Assembly (NCBI GenBank): GCA_026702845.1
Contig: JADCLS010000008.1
Span: forward strand, 1-64,000
Direction of reading: 5' to 3'
Source: Candidatus Heimdallarchaeota archaeon
GTDB taxonomy: Archaea > Asgardarchaeota > Heimdallarchaeia > Heimdallarchaeales > Kariarchaeaceae
DNA length: 64,000 nt
The position numbers and the translations under genes are program-made. Below the pieces are notes generated by a model. The model was not told the DNA's origin. It made no database searches and saw nothing but the letters and a program-made list of their open reading frames with translations. Positions 1 to 8,674 of the stretch are shown piece by piece (within the stretch, counting starts at the first letter, position 1; every line of letters begins with the position of its first letter).

Positions 1-63
1 GAGAAGTTCTGTTAAGAGTTTGTCTTCAATTAGTTTTCTAAGATTAATATTTTTTATTTTCAT
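1..63 (-). CDS. 5' end of an unrecognised gene cut by the left window edge
   Basis: An ATG on the minus strand at 61-63 opens a frame with no stop to the window edge (21 codons, rich in Lys, Leu, Ile and Asn). It is too short to assign a family. An 11-bp palindrome, TTGGTTACCAA, lies at 80-90, where the TATA region of a leaderless gene would sit, and could be an operator. An ORF this short in such AT-rich DNA could be chance. Confidence 0.3.
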   Translation of the reverse strand, partial: MKIKNINLRKLIEDKLLTELL

Positions 64-247
64 TTATTATATTATCAAATTGGTTACCAAATCTATGACT
101 TGATTATTAATTTATATTTTATGTATATGATAATGCTATATAATCAATATAGATATGTGTAAAGGAAATTTGCATAAACGACAATAAATCTGATCAAAAT
201 GATCGGAATCAGTTTTTGCTAAAACTAAATTTTCATAGATTTCGTTT

Positions 248-1216
248 TTATATCTCTAATGAAAATGCTTCTAGATTTCCTTTTAGATTTTTTTCGGTTG
301 TTCGAAGTAGTGATTTATCGAGTTCGTATATCTCATTAACCACTTTTCGTATCATTTCAATGGGTAAAAGTCCATTATATTTCAAGAGCTGTAATTGAGA
401 TAGATAACACACATAAATACTTTCAGTAATTTCTTGATTAAGTAAAATGTGATTTACATTTTTGAAAAAAGCATTAGAAATATCTTTGAATAATAATGAA
501 ATTAAACCATGACCATTTAAGTATAGTATTTTTTCATAAGAAATTTCGTTATGTTGAAGCTCCATTCTAAGAAAGTTGACGAAATTGTTTGCATATTCCA
601 ATATATGAAGAATATTCTGGTCTGAGTTAAAATTTATTCTTTTATCATTAAATATAATTTTCCTAATCAGCTTTGTATCATAATTAGTGTAAGGTATGAG
701 GTCTTCAATCTCTGGATAGTAACTATTGAATTCAAGTTTCAATTTATCTGCCCTGATGAAATATGGAAACGCATAATTTACAAGAATGTTTGATATTAAA
801 ATTATAGAATCATAAGTGTTTAATTCAAATCTTTCTTCAATTTTTTTGTTATTGATTTTGAAATCGTAATATAAAACATTTTTACCGTCAATTGATTTGA
901 TTCTAAAATTTGTTCCATAAAATATTCCTACATCAGTTTCAAGAGACCCCACTAAACTAAACCGATTTTTTTTTGAGATCTCATACTCAATTAGTGGATA
1001 CTGCATAAGCTCATCTAATAAAGCCTTCAATTCCATAGGTAAATGGGAATAATCAATATCCCGAATCAATATATTAAGTAAATTAAATGCCTGACCAGGT
1101 AAATTAACATCAATTTCTTCACATCTATGATACACAAATGATTTGTTGTTGATAATAATTGATACTATAGGCCTTAATATAAATGCAGAAAATGGAATCT
1201 TATTCAAAAGTATCAT
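248..1216 (-). CDS. Hypothetical protein, about 322 aa
   Basis: I do not recognise this protein. It is a long open frame with low GC content like its surroundings, mixed alpha/beta composition, many Asn, Ile, Leu and Lys residues, and no signal peptide or clear membrane helix. The frame can open with GTG at 1219 or with ATG at 1216. I chose the ATG, although an AAGGTG stretch abuts it directly, which is too close for an ordinary ribosome binding site. The next gene on the same strand starts at 2530, and the 270-bp gap between them is plain AT-rich DNA, so this gene probably has its own promoter. The length makes it a likely real gene, but its function is open. Confidence 0.6.
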   Translation of the reverse strand: MILLNKIPFSAFILRPIVSIIINNKSFVYHRCEEIDVNLPGQAFNLLNILIRDIDYSHLPMELKALLDELMQYPLIEYEISKKNRFSLVGSLETDVGIFYGTNFRIKSIDGKNVLYYDFKINNKKIEERFELNTYDSIILISNILVNYAFPYFIRADKLKLEFNSYYPEIEDLIPYTNYDTKLIRKIIFNDKRINFNSDQNILHILEYANNFVNFLRMELQHNEISYEKILYLNGHGLISLLFKDISNAFFKNVNHILLNQEITESIYVCYLSQLQLLKYNGLLPIEMIRKVVNEIYELDKSLLRTTEKNLKGNLEAFSLEI

Positions 1217-1489
1217 CACCTTTAATATGATATTCGTATCATTCCAGTATTTAATATTATTATTCTATACTTATTTAATTTTCTAATAAAAAAAAAATGT
1301 CTCAAATCAACCGTTAATATCTCTTTATCAATATATTATTTTACATTTCCCAATATAGTATTATTTTACATCATTCCATTGATATTATTAAAAAGAAAGA
1401 GATTTTGAATTATTTCCTCGGTTTTTATTTTATCAAATAATATCAAATAAAGATAAATTTTGTCGAAATAATTTATACAGAAATTCAAA

Positions 1490-2530
1490 TTACGGTGATT
1501 TAATTTGTTTTATCACATCATTAGTTATGAATTTCCATTCTTGAGAAAGGTTTAACAAGATTGTGTTTAAATATTCAGGAAGATACATTTCTGGATCAAT
1601 CATTAGCTGATCATCTAGCATTAAGTAGTTCCTATTGATGAGCATGAAATCACTATTATTAATCTCCTCCATTGTTAATTTGGAATTTTTTATACAATAT
1701 TTCTCAGTTTGCATTGCATTTAAATCGATATAATATATCCCTGCTTCATACCCTGTAATGAAAATTCTGTTATTATTATTGTCAAGGAAAAATTTTGATA
1801 CCCATCCATCTCGAGGGAAATAAACTAAAGTAAAAATTAGTCTTCTTTTTGAAAGTAAATCAAACAACATTATTTTACAGTTTCCCTTTTCATTGTAAAT
1901 TGATAGCTCTTCTGCATAGATAAGATAGAGCTTAGAGTTTTTATCCTTGAATATTGCGATACTTGATGGCTTATCGAATTCGGGAAGTTTCTGAAGATAG
2001 AAATTTTCTTTGGTATTTATGTTATATACACCTATATATGTAAAATTATTTCTTTTCTCAATGTATCCAATATAGGGAAGAAGTATGGCTATCCCATACG
2101 TTTTTTTGATTTCTTTTATCTTCTGTTGAGGGGATAGAATCGTTGACGATATAGTATCACAATAATCAGAATACTGTGATTTGATAATAGAACCATCTAT
2201 TTTATTAATATAATATTTATGCAAACCCTTTATTTTATTAGATGTAAAAAATAATGCAATCTTATCTTCATATATTTTGAAATACAAAAATTGATCAGTT
2301 TTGTCAATTTCATTGTAAATCACAGCATAACACAATTCAAATTTTTTTGTCCATTTTTCAAGTCGATTTTTAAAATCAAAATAGTAGAATTTTTCATCTT
2401 CATCATACCCTTTGCAGTTCAAAATTAGTGCTTTTGTATTATCATTTTCATTTATTTCGATGTACTTAAGTTGCTTTTTGAAAAATTTCGAAAAGTTTTC
2501 TAACTCCTTATAAATGAATGATTTTTTCAA
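1490..2530 (-). CDS. Hypothetical protein, possibly a beta-propeller
   Basis: The protein is about 346 aa, soluble, and rich in aromatic residues and Asn. From about residue 130 to 300 it shows repeated short strand-like blocks of the type 'hydrophobic-Y-hydrophobic, polar turn' (for example YIGVYNINTKENFY, KLYLIYAEELSIY, RIFITGYEAGIYYIDLN). These look like propeller blades of the WD/NHL kind, but I see no diagnostic motif. The only usable start at the 5' end of the frame is TTG at 2530, with a stop four codons upstream at 2543-2545. This end lies about 30 bp from the broken edge of the lyase remnant, so the original start may have been lost in a rearrangement. Confidence 0.55.
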   Translation of the reverse strand: MKKSFIYKELENFSKFFKKQLKYIEINENDNTKALILNCKGYDEDEKFYYFDFKNRLEKWTKKFELCYAVIYNEIDKTDQFLYFKIYEDKIALFFTSNKIKGLHKYYINKIDGSIIKSQYSDYCDTISSTILSPQQKIKEIKKTYGIAILLPYIGYIEKRNNFTYIGVYNINTKENFYLQKLPEFDKPSSIAIFKDKNSKLYLIYAEELSIYNEKGNCKIMLFDLLSKRRLIFTLVYFPRDGWVSKFFLDNNNNRIFITGYEAGIYYIDLNAMQTEKYCIKNSKLTMEEINNSDFMLINRNYLMLDDQLMIDPEMYLPEYLNTILLNLSQEWKFITNDVIKQIKSP

Positions 2531-2558
2531 AATATAATTTAATTAAATCACCAAGTAA

Positions 2559-3062
2559 ATATTTACAATCAACCTATATAATGATGTTGAATATCAAGTA
2601 AATTGGAGCGATAACCCAGCCCTAAGTGTAGGTCTTCCACCATTCCTAACCAAGGGAGCAGGTCTCATGTCAGGTCTGATGCTATCACAATACACAGCAG
2701 ACACGCTCATCACTGAGCAACGTATTCTATCCATGCCTGCCTCAATAATGAGTATCCCCGCAGCGGCAGATCAGGAAGATTTCGTAAGTATGGGTATGAA
2801 CACAGCCATCAAAAACCTACAAATCCTTGATAATGCCTATGGTATCCTCGGTATAGAATTCTTTGCAGCGGCACAGGCCCTTGATTTCCGTGAGCACAAG
2901 GTGGGAGATGGTGTGGCCAAGGCCAAGGAGGTCATTCGTAGGCATGTGGAGTTTCTTGAGATTGATCGGCCACTTTATGATGACCACACCAAGATGAAAG
3001 CCCTGGTCAAATCTTGTGAGATTTTGGAAGAAGTAGAGAAAGTAGTTGGAAGTTTAGAATAA
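2559..3062 (+). pseudogene. C-terminal remnant of a histidine/aromatic amino acid ammonia-lyase
   Basis: Starting just after a stop at 2556-2558, the frame reads through about 167 codons that match the C-terminal part of the HAL/PAL family. It contains GLPPFLT (compare SGLPPFL in HAL), a glycine-rich SGLMLSQYTADTL segment (SGFMIAQYTAAAL), a PAS-x-x-SIP segment, QEDFVSMGMN (QEDHVSMG), and a helix ending in AAQALDFR. The catalytic N-terminal two thirds, including the MIO-forming Ala-Ser-Gly and the YGxNTGFG signature, are missing. The first ATG is internal, at 2667. It is not a recent copy of the complete lyase at 58.8-60.3 kb, because the aligned C-terminal residues differ widely. Its codon choice is less AT-rich than that of its neighbours. 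It is probably a decayed or truncated gene. A short expressed protein is possible but could not be an active lyase on its own. Confidence 0.8.
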
Positions 3063-3088
3063 AATTATTTCAATTAATCAAAACCGAA

Positions 3089-3442
3089 TCAATCATCATC
3101 CATTGAGAGGGTCAGTGTTTGATCTATTCCATTGAGAGTGGCAATAAACACCTCGAGGAATTGTCTTCCCACAAGAACCTCAGCAGCAGTATCAAAAGTA
3201 TCAACTGTTACAATCAACTTGAATTCAATATCTGGCAATTCTATAATAGCATTTGCCATGGTCAAAGAAATGATCTCTCCAGATGCAGTCTCGACAAGTG
3301 CCTTCTGATCTTCTGGGAATTCGAATTGAAAGAGTCCTAATTTATCATAGATATATCGTGGAATGAGGATATTGCCATCATAACCTGTATCGATCATAGC
3401 CTCCAATCGCTCTTCTTTTGTCTCTGTGTAATTTTTCAGCAA
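3089..3442 (-). CDS. Retropepsin-like (clan AA) aspartic protease
   Basis: The hallmark is AMIDTGYDGNILIP, a D-T-G active-site loop followed by a hydrophobic strand. Further on come VLVGRQFLE, resembling the retropepsin LLG.dfL segment, and a C-terminal strand. Single-domain proteases of about 120-140 aa like this work as dimers. The first conventional start is TTG at 3440-3442. However, the frame is open back to a stop at 3536-3538, and the upstream stretch reads like the missing first beta-strand (REINFTLNFST...). A strong GGAGGA at 3515-3520 lies just upstream of an ATA codon at 3506-3508. The true start may therefore be non-canonical and overlap the DUF5678 gene. That gene lies immediately upstream on the same strand, a pairing common for this family, so the two are probably co-transcribed. 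Confidence 0.75.
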   Translation of the reverse strand: MLKNYTETKEERLEAMIDTGYDGNILIPRYIYDKLGLFQFEFPEDQKALVETASGEIISLTMANAIIELPDIEFKLIVTVDTFDTAAEVLVGRQFLEVFIATLNGIDQTLTLSMDDD

Positions 3443-3504
3443 AAGTGGTATTATGGGTGTAGAAAGAGATGAATTCCGTGGAGTTGAAAAGTTCAGAGTA
3501 AAGT

Positions 3505-3885
3505 TTATCTCTCTCTCCTCCTTAATCCCAGTGTTCTAGTCTGCTGAGTACTGGAGATGGGACAGATAATACTATGCCCCTCTAAGTTCTTATTCTTTGC
3601 CATTTTCAGTGCCTCCTCTCTATTAGCAAAAACACCAACTAGTTGGGCTTTGTTAATTATCATCCATTTACCTGCATGTTCCTTTTCCAATGAGAATATT
3701 AACCTCCGATAGGTGGCATTATTTCTTGTACGATCAGGATCATTTTGGCTATTTTTGTGCTGTTGGTCAAGCCAAGTCTGCATAGCCAGGGTTAATGCCT
3801 CACCTACTTTAATTCCATGTAAAGCAGCCTCTGCCTTGAATTTTGAATACAATTCCTTGTCGATATCTTTGATGAGAACTGACAT
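3505..3885 (-). CDS. Ribbon-helix-helix-like antitoxin domain plus DUF5678 domain protein
   Basis: Residues 1-45 (SVLIKDIDKELYSKFKAEAALHGIKVGEAL) look like a VapB/RHH-type DNA-binding antitoxin module. Residues about 65-115 (FSLEKEHAGKWMII..., VGVFANREEALKMAKNK...) match the small DUF5678 fold, which has a 'GKWvai...g.vvavg...eealekA' pattern. The pair with the downstream aspartic protease resembles a toxin-antitoxin-like cassette in layout: a small DNA-binding gene first, then an enzyme, with the reading frames overlapping at 3505-3535 if the protease starts upstream. I see no PIN-domain toxin nearby, so the partner would be the protease. The start is ATG at 3885. Function as an autoregulated two-gene unit is inferred. 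Confidence 0.7.
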   Translation of the reverse strand: MSVLIKDIDKELYSKFKAEAALHGIKVGEALTLAMQTWLDQQHKNSQNDPDRTRNNATYRRLIFSLEKEHAGKWMIINKAQLVGVFANREEALKMAKNKNLEGHSIICPISSTQQTRTLGLRRRER

Positions 3886-3954
3886 AATATATACTAGTTT
3901 ATCTTGTGTATATTAATATATTTAGTATAAATAAGACTAATTATTGATTATTTT

Positions 3955-4083
3955 TTAGAAAATGTCTATAAATTTTTTTACCTTCACGTATGCTGCACCA
4001 AACATCAGGCCAATAAGATTGAGGTTTTGGGATAGATTAATCAAAATCAATGCAGAAAACTGATCCAAAGTAATGATAAGCAT
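3955..4083 (-). CDS. Possible small membrane protein or remnant (42 aa)
   Basis: A frame on the minus strand reads about 54 codons, with ATG at 4083. Two hydrophobic stretches are present: IIVSIVTTVVTMLII upstream of and across the ATG, and LNLIGLMFGAAYVKVKKF near the end. They finish with a basic tail, like the end of a small integral membrane protein. It sits in the intergenic space behind the HXXEE gene, on the opposite strand. It could be a short genuine protein, the tail of a decayed membrane gene, or chance. Confidence 0.3.
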   Translation of the reverse strand: MLIITLDQFSALILINLSQNLNLIGLMFGAAYVKVKKFIDIF

Positions 4084-4145
4084 TGTAACTACTGTAGTTA
4101 CTATTGAGACAATAATATTTTAAATGGTTAAAAGAAAAATAACTT

Positions 4146-4748
4146 ATGAATAAGGAACAACTCAATTTTATCTGGCCCAGAGTTGGTGGAGTGTTAGCTG
4201 TATTGATCACCTTAGGTGTGATGTTTGAATGGAATTCAACAGGGATCACACTAGCTGTACTATTCTTGGCAAATCTTGCGGTTCTCATGTTTCATGAGTT
4301 TGAGGAATATGTATTTCCAGGAGGGTTTAAGCACTTCATGAATCATCATACAGTTTTTGCATTACCTGAGCCTCAGAATAATGCTCCAGCATCAGAAGGA
4401 TTAATTCTATATGTTAATCTGGGTCTATGGCCAGTTTATTTAATAGGATATCTCCTGGCTGATTCCATACCCTGGTTAGGCGTGGGTATGGTGATCTTCA
4501 ATATTGCCAATATTTTTGGTCATGTAATTTTGTTTCAGATCAAGAAAAAAGGATACAATCCTGGCTTCATCACAGCTCTCTTCCTCATGCTTCCAATAAC
4601 TGCATTTATGTTGTACTTCATCAATACAAATGATGTTCTAACTGCATTTGAGTATATCTTATCAGTATTTGTTGGACTTGTGACTGCTGCGGCTCTACCT
4701 GTTACAGGAGTTACACTGAGAAAGAAAGCCCTTGCAGCATTGACTTGA
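4146..4748 (+). CDS. HXXEE domain-containing integral membrane protein
   Basis: The protein has 200 aa and about six hydrophobic segments. The family-defining H-x-x-E-E motif is seen at H50-E53-E54 (MFHEFEEYVFPGG), followed by NHH at about residues 65-67, in the position typical of HXXEE proteins. These conserved polar residues in a membrane protein suggest a metal-binding or catalytic site, but the family has no firm biochemical function. It starts with ATG at 4146 and ends with TGA. It is flanked by a possible small membrane ORF behind it and by the convergent acyltransferase gene 38 bp downstream, so it is probably monocistronic. Confidence 0.8.
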   Translation: MNKEQLNFIWPRVGGVLAVLITLGVMFEWNSTGITLAVLFLANLAVLMFHEFEEYVFPGGFKHFMNHHTVFALPEPQNNAPASEGLILYVNLGLWPVYLIGYLLADSIPWLGVGMVIFNIANIFGHVILFQIKKKGYNPGFITALFLMLPITAFMLYFINTNDVLTAFEYILSVFVGLVTAAALPVTGVTLRKKALAALT

Positions 4749-4786
4749 GAGTGTAATATATATGGGTCAAGATTTTGGATGAAACA

Positions 4787-6097
4787 TTACTTCATTTCTT
4801 GTATGATAGTTTCCATCTTCTCCAGGACCTGAAACAGAGCTTTCTCTGTCTTTTTGGAGTAGAGAATGGTAAGGTAGTAATCATTTACCTTCTCACTGAC
4901 AATTGAGCTAATGAAAAAATGAGCACCGCAGGTAGAGAGAGGTAAGGCATTCACATGAAAATCGGATAATGGGATTTTGGAAAATACTTCCAAATTGATT
5001 TCCTCCAGGTTAGCTGCAGGTAGACGACCAACATTGGAGAAGCGTATGTTACTAGCTGTCATGATTTTCTTGGAACGGGCTTTCATTTTCTCAAAATCAG
5101 GTTTGATAAGTTTACCAGTTGAAATGACATAGTATGGTCCTGATTTTGATTTCTCCTTCTCAAGCAACCTACGAGTAGCCACGAGATAATCCAAGAAGTC
5201 CTCCTGATACGTTGATTCAATTGTGTTTAGAGTCACAAGGTTACCAGCTTCCAAACCAGGACGGTTGCGGAGATTAATGGGATATACACAGACTACCCGT
5301 TTGTAGTTCTGTGTATTCATCAGGGCATAGTTTAGTAATGCAACAATCAGGTGATTAGAATTCACCCTAAGCGACTGTTTCAATTTATTGAGAACCGAGG
5401 TAAATTCAGCAGGAAATGTATAATGCTTCAGACTAATCGGGATATTATATGGAACAGGATCATTGAAAATCTGGTCATCAACCTTTATCCTACGTTTTTT
5501 GAGATAGGCTATTGCTCCAGGAATAAAACGCAGAAAACTTGGTACAAGAAGTGGGCGAAAACGTGTATGACGCATTTTTGATGCATATTCCACAAGTTGA
5601 AAATAGTGCATCTCTGGGAAAATCTTTTCATTGACCATCCCAGCTAGCTCTAGATAGTAGTTATAGGTGATTAATGACAACCAAGAAGCTGCGGTAAGAC
5701 CATCTCCAATGAGATGAGATGCAAAGATGACAATATCAAAATTATCTGAATGGTCTAGTAGGTATAATTGGTAAAGAGGACCATCAAAATGATTCACTGG
5801 TTTCATGGATAGCTTGTTAAAGAGTTCCTGATAACTTATATCTGATACTTGAATGCAGGCAAGTACTTCATCCGGCGTAACGTATTCTGGAATATTGTAG
5901 TAATAGGTATTATCCTCTATCTCGATAGAACCAGCTAGATGATGATACTTAGAGAAGAGCTCCACTATAATATTTTTCATTATGTCAAGTTTTAGGGGGG
6001 CATTATAACAAACGGATACCATTCCAGTACTACGGGAACAGGAAGGATCTTCTCCCAGAAAGCTTAGAGAGAAGATATCAAATTTAATTCGTGACAC
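4787..6097 (-). CDS. Condensation-domain / alcohol acyltransferase-like protein
   Basis: The 436-aa soluble protein has the fold-specific motif H128-L-I-G-D132-G, the HxxxDG active site of the CoA-dependent acyltransferase superfamily (NRPS condensation domains, PapA-type and alcohol O-acetyltransferases). The histidine would be the general base for acyl transfer to an alcohol or amine. The C-terminal half carries a second lobe with a VVCVYPINLRNRPG segment, resembling the DFGWG/N-R-R region of this family. The start is GTG at 6097. It stands alone, with no carrier protein or adenylation domain in the window, so a stand-alone transferase acting on a lipid or small-molecule alcohol is the best guess. 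The substrate is unknown. Confidence 0.7.
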   Translation of the reverse strand: MSRIKFDIFSLSFLGEDPSCSRSTGMVSVCYNAPLKLDIMKNIIVELFSKYHHLAGSIEIEDNTYYYNIPEYVTPDEVLACIQVSDISYQELFNKLSMKPVNHFDGPLYQLYLLDHSDNFDIVIFASHLIGDGLTAASWLSLITYNYYLELAGMVNEKIFPEMHYFQLVEYASKMRHTRFRPLLVPSFLRFIPGAIAYLKKRRIKVDDQIFNDPVPYNIPISLKHYTFPAEFTSVLNKLKQSLRVNSNHLIVALLNYALMNTQNYKRVVCVYPINLRNRPGLEAGNLVTLNTIESTYQEDFLDYLVATRRLLEKEKSKSGPYYVISTGKLIKPDFEKMKARSKKIMTASNIRFSNVGRLPAANLEEINLEVFSKIPLSDFHVNALPLSTCGAHFFISSIVSEKVNDYYLTILYSKKTEKALFQVLEKMETIIQEMK

Positions 6098-6401
6098 GTA
6101 TATTATTTAGTGTATTCAGTTCAATAGCTTTACCTTGAATGATCGAAATAATTACTATTGAAAATATATTATAAGCATTAAAATCCAGTTATTTGGAGGA
6201 TGTTCAAGATATTCAAAATATGTGTATAATAATACAATTATTCTGATTCAATCTGATCAAAATTCAAACAATCTATATGAAAGTTGAAAATGAACTGATT
6301 TTTCATTCCACGGCAAATAGGACAACCTATACACTTAAATCTAATAGTTCAAATATATTAGTTGAAAGTTGAAATCCACTTAACTATAAAGGTGATACAT
6401 C

Positions 6402-7121
6402 ATGGAAAACACTTCATATATTCAGAATCTTGCAAAACTATCCGCTAGCTTCTTTTTGCTAGCAATTGTATCAGGAATAATAGCAGCCATTAATTGGGGT
6501 CCAATTACTGAGTCTGAAAACGATCTCTTAGCACTTGCTGAAAATGAGATAGCAACAATCATCGTTGTTTTATTAATTATGGTCATGGCTCTCTCCACTG
6601 CGATGATTGCTGTACCCCTATTTCCAATATTAAAGAACTATAATGAGGGTTTGGCATTAGCTGCTGTAGTATCAAGAATAATGGAGAGTATTATGACTAT
6701 AGTTCACCTTATCTTCATATTAGGTATGTTAAGTTTGAGTAAGGAATATTTGAATGCTGGGCAACCCACAGATGCATACTATGAACTTCTCAATACCAGT
6801 TTGTTCCACCTTCAAAATTGGACCTCACATTTTGGGGTGATATTCTTCAACATTGGTGCATTCTTTTATTGCTACATCTTCCTTCGTTCCAAGCTGATCC
6901 CTAGATGGATTAGTATCCTTGGTATAGTTGCGGTATTATTTGGATTAGTGGATGTAATGTTGATGATATTTGGCTTCTATGCGGGAGACTTTAATCAATT
7001 CACAGTAATGCTGAATCTACCCACACTGTTTTTTGAATTGATCATTGCATTCTGGCTGATTTTCAGAGGAATAGATATGGAGAGATTTACCTCCCTATCC
7101 AAATCTGTAGATCACAATTAA
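6402..7121 (+). CDS. DUF4386 family membrane protein
   Basis: The protein has 239 aa and about six transmembrane helices. It shows typical DUF4386 features: an N-terminal ARLAxxxFLLxxVxGI-like segment (LAKLSASFFLLAIVSGIIAA), a central HLQNWTSHFGVIFFNIGAFFYCYIFLRSKLIP region, and a C-terminal W-L-I-F-R-G-I end. An AGGTGA ribosome binding site lies about 7 bases before ATG 6402. Upstream DNA (6280-6380) contains direct repeats of TGAAAGTTGAAA, which may be regulator sites. The TetR-family gene follows 67 bp downstream on the same strand and may control this gene. The biochemical role of DUF4386 proteins is not known. Confidence 0.8.
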   Translation: MENTSYIQNLAKLSASFFLLAIVSGIIAAINWGPITESENDLLALAENEIATIIVVLLIMVMALSTAMIAVPLFPILKNYNEGLALAAVVSRIMESIMTIVHLIFILGMLSLSKEYLNAGQPTDAYYELLNTSLFHLQNWTSHFGVIFFNIGAFFYCYIFLRSKLIPRWISILGIVAVLFGLVDVMLMIFGFYAGDFNQFTVMLNLPTLFFELIIAFWLIFRGIDMERFTSLSKSVDHN

Positions 7122-7188
7122 CAACAATTTCAATCGAAAGCTTATTATTTTTGATTGAGATCCAAAATTTATATAGTTCGTGTTTGAT

Positions 7189-7794
7189 ATGAAACAAGAT
7201 AAACGCCAGATGATATTGGAAGCAGCTGGAGAATGTTTTGAAAGGTTTGGATACAATAAAACCACTCTTAAGGACATCGGAGAGAGGGTAGGTTTGAATA
7301 AGGCCTCTTTGTATTATTATTTCAAAAGCAAAGCGGAGATTTACATCACTATGGTCACCACTCAGTTTAGAGACCAGATGAAAATAATATATGCAGATTT
7401 TGACAAAATTGAGGGGTGTGAAAATAAGATCCTTACCTACTTTGAAAAGCGACTAGATTGGTTGTACGCACAATCATCAATACTTACTCATATTACTCAG
7501 GAGGATTTGAATACATTCTTGAAATATGCTGACACCATTGTGGCACAACTAGGAATGGATGAGAGAATAGCTTTTAGGACTATATTGAGTGATTGTATGA
7601 AAAAAGGGACTATTAGGATTGATGATGTGGAGAAAGTATCTAACTATATTTTCGGTTTAGTTGATGGAATTTATGCACAGCATCACCCTGCAAATAGTAT
7701 GGAAATTATTACAGAAGAGGAAATGAGGAATACTAAACATGATATTACAACAGCTCTCAAAATTTTTATCAAAGGAATGCAACAATTGTACTGA
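7189..7794 (+). CDS. TetR/AcrR family transcriptional regulator
   Basis: Residues about 10-55 form a classical TetR helix-turn-helix: ILEAAGECFERFGYNKTTLKDIGERVGLNKASLYYYFKSK in two adjoining helices, with the diagnostic AS-LYYYFKSK recognition region. The C-terminal 140 residues are an all-helical ligand-binding domain. GTG at 7180 and ATG at 7189 are both possible starts, and I chose the ATG. A TATA-like TTTATATAG at 7168-7176 is too near for a leaderless start, so co-transcription with the DUF4386 gene 67 bp upstream is likely. The protein probably represses this pair. Confidence 0.85.
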   Translation: MKQDKRQMILEAAGECFERFGYNKTTLKDIGERVGLNKASLYYYFKSKAEIYITMVTTQFRDQMKIIYADFDKIEGCENKILTYFEKRLDWLYAQSSILTHITQEDLNTFLKYADTIVAQLGMDERIAFRTILSDCMKKGTIRIDDVEKVSNYIFGLVDGIYAQHHPANSMEIITEEEMRNTKHDITTALKIFIKGMQQLY

Positions 7795-7910
7795 ATCAAA
7801 GCCTATGAAACTCTTTCTGCTCTATTATGCATTTTTAGACTGGATGAATGAAGATTTGAGATTTCTATTTAGATTATTTTCAAATAATGTATTTTTTATT
7901 AAATTCATCT

Positions 7911-8468
7911 CTAACCTCTTTTAATCACCATATCAATACCTGCTTGCTTTGCTTTTTTAAGCAAATGCTTTTGCTCCCTTATCTCTCCTGCTTCATATGC
8001 TCCAGCAGCCAACAATGTAGCCAAGAGGTTCACCTTTACATAATTAAGTGAATCCTCTAGCATACCGACAGTATGATGAGCATCATATTCATTGCTAGAA
8101 CCTAATGGGATGGCCAGTATAGCATCTTTACCTTTGAACTTTACGTACTTTCCAGCACCAAACCAACGATCAAGAAATGCCTTGAACTGAGCAGAAGGAC
8201 CCCAGTAGTACACGGGTGTACCCAGAACCCAAATATCATATTCTTCCATCAGTTTTACCAGCTATATCATATCATCCTGATTCTTATACTCTCCGTAATC
8301 CCTGCAGTGATAACAGGCCTGACATGGAGCAATATTGAGATCATTTAAGTGAATCTTGGTGATTATTGCTCCTGCCTCAGATGAACCTGCAAGGATTTCA
8401 TCAACCAATAGATCTGTATTACCACCCTTTCTGGGGCTACCGACAATACCTAGTACTTTGATTACCAT
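7911..8468 (-). pseudogene. NADPH-dependent FMN reductase / flavodoxin-like protein interrupted by an in-frame TAG
   Basis: The N-terminal half has the FMN-phosphate loop GSPRKGGNTD and the CxxCxxC segment (CQACYHC) of iron-sulfur flavoprotein-like reductases, ending at DDMI. A single TAG at 8262-8264 follows. The same frame then continues with LVKLMEEYDIWVLGTPVYYWGPSAQFKAFLDRW, the normal continuation of this family. Without the TAG the protein would be a normal 185 aa. Other TAG codons in the window end genes (for example 13793-13795 and 26097-26099), so routine readthrough is unlikely. A nonsense mutation or a base error is the simplest explanation. A TATA-like CTTAATATGC near 8495 supports leaderless ATG 8468. 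Confidence 0.75.
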
Positions 8469-8674
8469 CGACTTAGTATCCAAAATTTTGCATATTAAGT
8501 TTGCATATTCGGAAGTAGATAATTTGATATTATTATTGTTTAAGTATGATTTCTACTTCTTAATGAATGATATTATCACCAAATGATTTATTCAATGAGC
8601 TGTTTTTCACATGCAAGATATTGATAAGGATGGTGTTTATACAAAAATACTCAACAAGACTTTTTCGTAAATCA

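Noticed and set aside
8262..8264. Pyrrolysine readthrough of the TAG in the FMN reductase
   Set aside because: TAG ends other genes here (13793-13795, 26097-26099, 58771-58773), no PYLIS-like structure is visible, and the residue site is not catalytic in the family. Mutation or base error is simpler.
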